A stretch of 46,509 bases of DNA from an uncultured Bacteroidota bacterium (lineage in GTDB: Bacteria; Bacteroidota; Bacteroidia; AKYH767-A; JABDAW01), in assembly GCA_903844645.1 (NCBI GenBank), contig CAIMUP010000044.1, positions 1 to 46,509 on the forward strand, read 5' to 3'. This document shows positions 40,985-46,509 of this stretch, one piece after another. The translations under genes and the position numbers were made by a program. Below the pieces are notes generated by a model. The model saw only the letters and a program-made list of their open reading frames with translations. It was not told the origin of the DNA and made no database searches. Position 1 is the stretch's first letter. Each line of letters begins with the position of its first letter.

Positions 40985-41165
40985 GATGTTCATACGAACT
41001 TTTACGATGTTCGTACGAACTTTCACGATGTTCGTACGAACTTTCACGATGTTCGTACGAACTTTTACGATGTTCGTACGAACTTTTACGATGTTCGATC
41101 GAACTTTTACGATGTTCGTACGAACTTTCACGATGTTCGTACGAACTTTCACGATGTTCGTACGA
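40985..41165. repeat. 21-bp palindromic array I
   Basis: Nine units step exactly every 21 bp from 40985 to 41153. Each has GATGTTCGTACGAACTTT, containing the palindrome GTTCGTACGAAC. The unit at 41090 has GTTCGATCGAAC: the centre changed from TA to AT but remains self-complementary. The first unit has one mismatch (GTTCATACGAAC). The + strand frame through it (FVRTFTM repeats) is an artefact. It lies between the 3' end of mqnE and the small membrane gene. Confidence 0.93.
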
Positions 41166-41197
41166 TATTTAATGGAGTTGGGGTCGAGAGAAAGCCC

Positions 41198-42376
41198 TTA
41201 TACCTTTAATTCCGCGGCTTCTTCCTTACTGAAATCGTAATCCTGATAATCTGTAAGGATATTATACACCGTATCTCGTTCTATTGGGTGGCGGCGTACT
41301 TGTTTTATCAAATCTACCAATTCTTTGGTGGATAAATTAGGTGTTTGTTCTTCTGCGCCTGCCATGGTATAGATTTTTGTAGTATCGTTTATGGTTCCGT
41401 CTAAATCATTTACGCCGAAAGCTAAGGATAATTGGGCGGTACTTCTACCAATCATGGGCCAATATGCTTTGATATGCGGAATATTATCCAGAAAAATCCG
41501 CGAAACGGCATAATTCCGCAAATCTTCTATCGTAGATACTTCCGGCACATTACTCATATCGTTATCGCCATTACGAAACTTCAGCGGGATGAAGGTATTA
41601 AACCCTTTTGTATCATCTTGCAGGGTTCTTACCCTACTCATGTGGTTTATTCGGTGAGAAAAATTCTCAATATGTCCATAAAGCATCGTAATATTCGATG
41701 GTATTCCCAGATTATGTGCTGTTTGATGGATAAAAAGCCATTCGTCTGCCGAACATTTATCGGCGCAAATAATATTCCTAATCTCTTCATCGAAAATTTC
41801 TGCACCGCCGCCCGGAATAGAGTCCATGCCAGCCGTTTTTAGTTTCATTAATCCTGCTTCCGTAGTAAGATTGGCTTTTTTGAACATATAAAAAAGTTCT
41901 ACGGCTGTAAAGGCTTTGATATGGAGCAGAGGGCGGTGCGCTTTTACTTGCCTAATTAGTTCGCAGAAGAACTCCAAATTCATTTTCGGATGTACGCCGC
42001 CCACAATATGTACTTCGGTAACCGGTTTTCCATCATAAGACCGGACAATATCCATCATCTGCTCCAGATTTAGTTCCCAGCCGTCTTCTTTATCTTTTAA
42101 AAGGCGAGAATAGGCACAAAAATTACAGGTATAGACACAGATATTCGTGGGTTCGATATGGAAATTCCTGTTAAAATAGGTGTAATCGCCATGTTTTTTC
42201 TCCCGAATATGGTTGGCAAGTATGCCGAGGTAGCCTAATTCTCCCTTTTCATAAAGCAACAATCCTTCGGCTTCCGAAATCCTACTGCCGTTCCCAACTT
42301 TTTCAGCAATCGCCCTGAAATCGGGTGTCAGGCTGTCATTATTTAATAACAATTTAAGCGAATTTTCTGTACCCAT
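41198..42376 (-). CDS. mqnE: aminodeoxyfutalosine synthase MqnE
   Basis: 392 residues, radical SAM enzyme of the futalosine menaquinone route; it joins the chorismate-derived enolpyruvyl-benzoate to SAM-derived adenosine. The cluster motif is CVYTCNFC (C-x3-C-x2-C), preceded by FNRNFHIEPTNI. Further marks: EVHIVGGVHPKMNLEFFCEL, AVELFYMFKKANLTTE, LKTAGMDSIPGGGAEIFDEE, ITMLYGHIENFSHRINHMSR, FIPLKFRNGDNDM, and AYWPMIGRSTAQLSLAFGVN. MqnC is related but lacks this N-terminal length. Other mqn genes are not in the window. Confidence 0.93.
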   Translation of the reverse strand: MGTENSLKLLLNNDSLTPDFRAIAEKVGNGSRISEAEGLLLYEKGELGYLGILANHIREKKHGDYTYFNRNFHIEPTNICVYTCNFCAYSRLLKDKEDGWELNLEQMMDIVRSYDGKPVTEVHIVGGVHPKMNLEFFCELIRQVKAHRPLLHIKAFTAVELFYMFKKANLTTEAGLMKLKTAGMDSIPGGGAEIFDEEIRNIICADKCSADEWLFIHQTAHNLGIPSNITMLYGHIENFSHRINHMSRVRTLQDDTKGFNTFIPLKFRNGDNDMSNVPEVSTIEDLRNYAVSRIFLDNIPHIKAYWPMIGRSTAQLSLAFGVNDLDGTINDTTKIYTMAGAEEQTPNLSTKELVDLIKQVRRHPIERDTVYNILTDYQDYDFSKEEAAELKV

Positions 42377-42399
42377 CGTATTATTTTATTAGTGGCGGC

Positions 42400-42407
42400 A
42401 AAGATAC
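42400..42407 (-). promoter_or_regulatory. -7 element TATCTTTG (minus)
   Basis: Minus-strand match to TAnnTTTG (42407 to 42400), 23 nt before the mqnE ATG. Confidence 0.7.
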
Positions 42408-42446
42408 TGATTCTGCCAACGGTTTTATTCACTACTTTTCTTTTCG

Positions 42447-42454
42447 TAACTTTG
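42447..42454 (+). promoter_or_regulatory. orphan -7 element TAACTTTG
   Basis: A good TAnnTTTG match followed by CGCC, pointing right, but no + strand gene follows before 43233. It might drive a non-coding or antisense transcript over the broken sigma gene, or be left from a lost gene. Confidence 0.4.
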
Positions 42455-42511
42455 CGCCTTATAATATTGGACTTCTTTCATAATACAGTTCCGTAGAGAC
42501 TTTATAGGAAA

Positions 42512-43085
42512 TTAATCTTGATAATCATCCTTATATGCTGCCAGCCCTGTCTCCATCTTGACCATCACTTTGAACAATAATGCCTTCACCGCCGAGGCAC
42601 TCAAATTCATTAATAACTGAATTTCTTTGTTCCGCATCCTGCCATAATGGCTATGGTTAAAACTATTTTTTGATTGCCTTTCAGGGTCTCGAAAACGATA
42701 GCGATGGTGGCTCTCACCTGCGCCCAATGTACGCTGTCGTTTGTACTGCAGTCATCCGACGGCAGAATGTTGATGAACCTTCATTAGCCTCTGTATTGCA
42801 CACCATCTGCAATTGCCGCTTGCGGAATTTATGCTTAAGAAAAGTGCCGATCATATTGTCTGTAACGCCCTGTATAAAGGTCCACAACGAACTCTCTTTT
42901 TTGAATTCGCAAAGATGAATAAACATCCAGCACAATACATCTTCCGTCAGCTCTTCGGCATCTTCTTCGCAGCTTAATTTCTTATGGATAAGATTGTAAA
43001 TCCGCTTGCTGAATCGGTGTTCAAATTCATTGAATCCACTCCTTATTTCGGCAATCACTTTTAGTATCATATCGTCTTCTGCCAT
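42512..43085 (-). pseudogene. frameshifted ECF-type RNA polymerase sigma factor
   Basis: Read on the minus strand, the first frame (from ATG 43085) gives sigma region 2: FEHRFSKRIYNLIHKKLSCE, EDAEELTEDVLCWMFIHLCE, SSLWTFIQGVTDNMIGTFLK. Near 42774-42780 the match moves to another frame (NILPSDDCSTNDSVHW, then IVFETLKGNQKIVLTIAIMA). Near 42632-42642 it moves again, to NKEIQLLMNLSASAVKALLF and KVMVKMETGLAAYKDD, the helix-turn-helix of region 4. Together the parts make one complete ECF sigma gene of about 190 codons with two frame breaks. The promoter is still good. Sequencing error cannot be excluded. Confidence 0.8.
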
Positions 43086-43110
43086 TTCGTTTGGTATTAA
43101 TTTGATAAGG

Positions 43111-43118
43111 CAAAAATA
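43111..43118 (-). promoter_or_regulatory. -7 element TATTTTTG (minus)
   Basis: Minus-strand match to TAnnTTTG (43118 to 43111), 25 nt before the ATG of the sigma pseudogene. Confidence 0.65.
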
Positions 43119-43192
43119 TGCTTTTTGAAGAATGAAATAAAAGAGTTTTGGAAGGCTCTTGTTTGATAAGATTCCTTTTTAGTAGTTTTACC

Positions 43193-43200
43193 CACTCGAA
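43193..43200 (+). promoter_or_regulatory. -7-like element TAGTTTTA
   Basis: Differs from TAnnTTTG only in the last base; TTTG at 43172-43175 lies 17 nt upstream as a possible -33 element. The ATG at 43233 is 32 nt downstream. Confidence 0.5.
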
Positions 43201-43232
43201 ATAAAAAAGAAACGGTTACTAACTAATAAAAT

Positions 43233-45920
43233 ATGAAATCAATAAAACTAATCTGCACGCTCTGTGCATTGTCCGTAATCATCGTAGCATCAATCGCTAT
43301 GCAACACTCATGGAGCCAGCACCATCAAGGCTTTCAGAACACCGATGGAAAAGAAAATGAAGCCCAGGGAGCAAAAGATGCTGCCGATTATCTATGGAGT
43401 TTGAGGGTAGATCCGGCTACCGGAACCATCAATGTTAATGACATGATTGCAGCAAGAAAAAACGTCGAAGCAATGGCTGCTGCCAGCCGAAACGAACGAA
43501 TTAAATCAGGCATCAACCTCACTTGGGATGAACTCGGACCCGATAATATCGGCGGCAGAACACGTGCTATTTTATTTGATAAAAATAATACCAGCCATAT
43601 GTTCGCAGGCAGCGTCGCAGGGGGCTTGTGGCGTTCCACCAACCACGGACAATCGTGGTATAGAATAAATGATGAATATCAAAACCTCGCAGTTTCCTGC
43701 ATCACGCAAGCTGCCAATGGCGATATTTATTTCGGTACCGGCGAGGCGTTGTATGGCTACTTCGGATATAATGTCGGGGGTTTCCCCGGACAAGGAATCT
43801 GGAAGTCCACAGATGGCGGCAACACCTTCAATCGCTTAGGTTCTACGTGGGATAACCTTACCGCAAGTCAGCAAGCAAATTGGGAATCTATCTATCAAAT
43901 TTATGCCGACCCTACGAACCCTTTACGCATCTATGCAGCAACCGGCACCGGCTTGCGAATGTCTGATGACAGTGGGCATTCATGGATTAATCCCGTGAGG
44001 AATAATATGGTTGGCGGACTGCTTACTTCTGCTTCCTCAACAGTAAAAGTCGCCACCGATGGAGCCGTTATCTGTACCGTTGGCGGACAGATTTATCGCT
44101 CCGATAGCGTTGGTAAAATGGGCAATGACAGTACCTTCAGAAAAGTAACTACCGTCCCTGCCGCATCGCGAATTGAACTCGCTGTAGCACCCTCTAATCC
44201 GAATGTAATGTATGCTTGCCTCGCTGGCGGAAACACTGGCTTTGCAGGCATCTATCGTACTACCGATAAGTTTAAAACGGTTACCCTCATCGGTCCCGGT
44301 GGCGGCAGTTTCAACCCGCTTGGGCAACAAGGAACATATGCTAATTGTATCGCCGTTTGCCCTGATAATGCTGATAAAGTAATTGTCGTTGGCTTCGATG
44401 TGTATTCCTGGCAATTGAATCAGAATTGGCATCAATGCAATGGATATACGTCCACCAACTATGTACATCCTGATCATCATACCATAGTCTTCAATCCCTC
44501 TGATGCCAACGATTTCTTCATCGGCTGCGATGGCGGTTTAATAGAATCTCCTGACCAAGGCATCACCTTTCATACCATGAACAGAAAGTATAATGTTACC
44601 CAGTTCTATGCAGTTGCAGCCTCTCCCGAAGAGGGTAGTACCGATGTTACAGGAGGTACTCAAGATAACGGTTGTTTGTATCTTAATCATGTAGGAAACA
44701 ATCCGCAAGATGCGATAAATATTCACGGTGGCGATGGATTTTATACCACTATTTCATACTATAATCCGCTTGCATATTTCGTTGAATCGCAGAATGCAGG
44801 ACTTGCCCGTTCCTCCAACAAAGGCAGTGGCGGACAAGACTTCTATGACCTTAACATCAATCCATCTACGGGCTTGAATTCAGCATTTAATACCCCTTTC
44901 TTACTATGGGAGAACATGAACCCGAATACTGCTCTCGATACATCGTTTTTTATCGGTACTTCAGGAGCAGTTTGGATGACCAAAGCAGCACTTAATTTCT
45001 CCATACTTCCTAAGTGGTTTAAGATAGCAAGCACTTCCGGTGCAGGAATGTGCATGGCTGCTACGAATGATGGTAAAACCCTGTTCGTAGGCACCAGTGG
45101 CAACCTGGTATATCGAATTACCAACCTCGATTATGTAAATAATAACCTCGACAATTCAGGCACTCATTATGATGTTTCAAATACCAATACCTTGCCTACT
45201 CCTATCCGCAAAACAACGATGGGCGGCGGCTTGCCAACAGGGCGTTTCCCTACCAGTATTTCCGTTGATCCGGCAAACAATAATCATGTACTTATTACTT
45301 ATGGTAATTACGGCAACTATACCAACCATGTTTACGAATCGCATAATGCGATGAACACTGCCCCGACATTTACTGATATTACTCATAATATTCCTGCTAT
45401 GCCTTTCTATAGTTCCATGATTGATCGGTGGGATTCGACCATCATGTTAGTCGGTACCGATCTCGGCGTATTCGCTACTAATGATGGCGGTGCAACTTGG
45501 AATTATCAAGATGGATTACCACGCATGCCAGCATTCATGATCAAACAAATTGCGCAATATACCAATGGCAATCCTGCGGCTGATATATACATCGCCACGC
45601 ATGGAAGAGGCTTGTGGAAATCATCAACACTGACGGGTGTTCACGACCTTAAATCATCCACAAGAGTTGACATTAATATCTATCCGAATCCTACGCAGGA
45701 CGTAGCTACCGTCTCTTGTAATCTTAATAAATCATCCATCGTGATCTTGGATATTTATAACATACAAGGACAAAAAATAAGAACAGAAAACTTCGGAACG
45801 CAAGCCTCTGGAATACACTCTTTCAGCATGAATTGTTCCACCATTCCTTCAGGAACTTATTTTATGAATGTAACCGTCGGAAGTGATAAATCAACAAAGA
45901 AATTCATTATCGCACGATAA
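43233..45920 (+). CDS. T9SS-secreted Asp-box (VPS10/sortilin-like) propeller protein
   Basis: 895 residues. Signal peptide of about 29 residues (LICTLCALSVIIVASIA). After a linker comes WDELGPDNIGGRTRAILFDK, the usual opening of Bacteroidota VPS10/BNR-repeat exported proteins. Asp-box motifs: STNHGQSW, STDGGNTF, SDDSGHSW, SPDQGITF, TNDGGATW, with a GTQDNG motif in GGTQDNGCLYLNHVGNN. The C-terminus is a type IX sorting domain (NIYPNPTQDVATV...IPSGTYFMNV). Similar proteins are annotated as glycosyl hydrolases, but no catalytic residues can be assigned. A terminator follows. Confidence 0.85.
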   Translation: MKSIKLICTLCALSVIIVASIAMQHSWSQHHQGFQNTDGKENEAQGAKDAADYLWSLRVDPATGTINVNDMIAARKNVEAMAAASRNERIKSGINLTWDELGPDNIGGRTRAILFDKNNTSHMFAGSVAGGLWRSTNHGQSWYRINDEYQNLAVSCITQAANGDIYFGTGEALYGYFGYNVGGFPGQGIWKSTDGGNTFNRLGSTWDNLTASQQANWESIYQIYADPTNPLRIYAATGTGLRMSDDSGHSWINPVRNNMVGGLLTSASSTVKVATDGAVICTVGGQIYRSDSVGKMGNDSTFRKVTTVPAASRIELAVAPSNPNVMYACLAGGNTGFAGIYRTTDKFKTVTLIGPGGGSFNPLGQQGTYANCIAVCPDNADKVIVVGFDVYSWQLNQNWHQCNGYTSTNYVHPDHHTIVFNPSDANDFFIGCDGGLIESPDQGITFHTMNRKYNVTQFYAVAASPEEGSTDVTGGTQDNGCLYLNHVGNNPQDAINIHGGDGFYTTISYYNPLAYFVESQNAGLARSSNKGSGGQDFYDLNINPSTGLNSAFNTPFLLWENMNPNTALDTSFFIGTSGAVWMTKAALNFSILPKWFKIASTSGAGMCMAATNDGKTLFVGTSGNLVYRITNLDYVNNNLDNSGTHYDVSNTNTLPTPIRKTTMGGGLPTGRFPTSISVDPANNNHVLITYGNYGNYTNHVYESHNAMNTAPTFTDITHNIPAMPFYSSMIDRWDSTIMLVGTDLGVFATNDGGATWNYQDGLPRMPAFMIKQIAQYTNGNPAADIYIATHGRGLWKSSTLTGVHDLKSSTRVDINIYPNPTQDVATVSCNLNKSSIVILDIYNIQGQKIRTENFGTQASGIHSFSMNCSTIPSGTYFMNVTVGSDKSTKKFIIAR

Positions 45921-45938
45921 ATTACACTTACATAATCG

Positions 45939-45974
45939 AGAAAGAAAGCCTCCTTTTTGAGGGCTTTCTTTTGA
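45939..45974 (+). terminator. intrinsic terminator
   Basis: AAAGAAAGCCTC and GAGGGCTTTCTTT form a stem with a one-base bulge and a T-rich loop, followed by TT. It ends the gene at 43233-45920. The stretch 45975-46184 shows nothing else that can be supported. Confidence 0.8.
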
Positions 45975-46184
45975 ATGTAATATTCCCTGCTTTTTACACC
46001 CATTTTGCCCATTCCGTGGTCAGCACCTTGTTCCAGAGCACTTTTTTGACTCTCATTTTAACCCCTTTAAAAACTCAAGTACGCTATCAAAACAGTTTTC
46101 GACGCAAAAAGTTCGGGCAGTAACCACCTTGTATTCAATTACTTGCAGGCGATAATGCCGTATGCTCGCCCGCCCCTGAAAATT

Positions 46185-46430
46185 GGCAATGTTTAGAAGA
46201 ACATTGCCAATGTTTAAGAGAATATTGGCAATGTTTAGGAGAATGTTGGCAATGTTTAGGAGAATGTTGGCAGTGATTAGAAGAATACTGGCAATGTTTA
46301 GGAGAATGTTGGCAGTGATTAGAAGAATACTGCCAATGTTTAGGAGAATGTTGGCAATGTTTAGAAGAATCTTGGCAGTGATTAGGAGAATACTGGCAAT
46401 GTTTAGGAGAATGTTGGCAATGTATGCTGG
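46185..46430. repeat. 21-bp hairpin array J
   Basis: Eleven full units and a partial one step every 21 bp from 46185 to 46416. Two unit types mix: most carry GGCAATGTTTAGGAGAATGTT-like sequence without its last base differing, while units at 46269, 46311 and 46374 carry GGCAGTGATT and AATACT. Unit 1 with the next three bases makes a perfect 9-bp hairpin (GGCAATGTT/AACATTGCC); the unit at 46311 makes GGCAGT-g-ATT/AATACTGCC. The + strand frame across it is an artefact. Confidence 0.9.
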
Positions 46431-46476
46431 ATTCCCGACAGGTATTTTTTATTCCTGTTGGGTATAATCCTAATTG

Positions 46477-46484
46477 TATATTTA
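46477..46484 (+). promoter_or_regulatory. -7-like element TATATTTA
   Basis: TAnnTTTG except for the last base, 18 nt before an ATG at 46503. It may start a gene that lies mostly outside the window. Confidence 0.3.
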
Positions 46485-46502
46485 GGAACTTGTTACTATA
46501 AA

Positions 46503-46509
46503 ATGAAAC
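46503..46509 (+). CDS. possible start of a gene cut by the window edge
   Basis: ATGAAAC at the very end has the spacing to the -7-like element seen for other genes here. Only two codons are present, so nothing can be said about the product. Confidence 0.25.

Noticed and set aside
40986-41240. An 84-codon frame of FVRTFTM repeats
   Set aside because: Translation of palindromic array I running into the antisense end of mqnE.
46183-46467. A 94-codon + strand frame of MFRRMLA repeats
   Set aside because: Low-complexity translation of the non-coding array J, with no promoter and no non-repeat domain.

Overview
The window looks like a chromosome segment of a Bacteroidota bacterium, probably a free-living or environmental Chitinophagia/Sphingobacteriia-like lineage. 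Three things point there. Five large secreted proteins, plus one gene remnant, end in type IX secretion (T9SS) C-terminal sorting domains (YPNP...G.Y/F). Nearly every gene is preceded by the Bacteroidota -7 promoter element TAnnTTTG, usually 18-33 nt before the start codon. The order ftsX / DUF3098 / uppP / truB / queA is typical of the phylum. No phage, transposase, rRNA or CRISPR was seen.

Layout. 1-8 kb: two T9SS cargo genes (the second damaged at its 5' end), then a tandem pair of TMTC-like membrane glycosyltransferases with TPR tails. 8-15 kb: a small lipoprotein, a TerB-DnaJ protein, a CvpA protein, a large GloVer/PKD T9SS protein, and a convergent Asp-box (BNR) T9SS protein. 15-22 kb: an unknown gene, then housekeeping clusters ftsX-DUF3098-uppP-truB (division, undecaprenyl-phosphate recycling, tRNA pseudouridine) and queA-ispD-biotin carrier (queuosine, isoprenoid precursors, acyl-CoA carboxylation). 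22-27 kb: a peptide-binding lipoprotein, a polytopic membrane protein, two or three orphan genes, tRNA-Leu(CAG) and an outer-membrane barrel. 27-32 kb: hutI, a YwqK-like protein, mdh, tadA. 32-38 kb: a pair of paralogous orphan genes, a further orphan, a VIT-family transporter, pyrE with an SRPBCC gene, a NUDIX hydrolase, a MazG-like pyrophosphatase and a lipoprotein. 38-46.5 kb: a retropepsin-like protein lacking the DTG motif, DinB, an M24 aminopeptidase, a small membrane protein, mqnE (futalosine menaquinone pathway), a frameshifted ECF sigma factor and a large Asp-box T9SS protein.

The most striking feature is between the genes. Ten spacers or gene ends carry a tandem array (near 8.2, 15.1, 19.3, 22.1, 25.7, 29.9, 33.1, 38.0, 41.0 and 46.2 kb). 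An eleventh site near 33.0 kb holds a two-copy repeat. The unit sequence differs completely from array to array, but the period is always 21 bp or 42 bp (2 x 21), with only occasional one-base slips. Most units carry a palindrome or hairpin, and in one unit the palindrome centre changed from TA to AT while staying self-complementary. Period is conserved without sequence, which suggests a shared generating or binding mechanism phased to two DNA helical turns; that is inference. Two other dispersed palindromic element families (one with CATCGTTTTG arms, one with CCTGACAGG/CTGTAAGG arms) also sit in the spacers, one of them as a perfect 42-bp inverted repeat that supplies the last codons of a gene.

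Regulation. The TAnnTTTG elements allow many start codons to be refined: several longest-frame starts lie inside the promoter and were moved downstream. A few genes (tadA, pyrE, a small membrane protein) have the ATG only 4-6 nt after the promoter element and are probably leaderless or nearly so.
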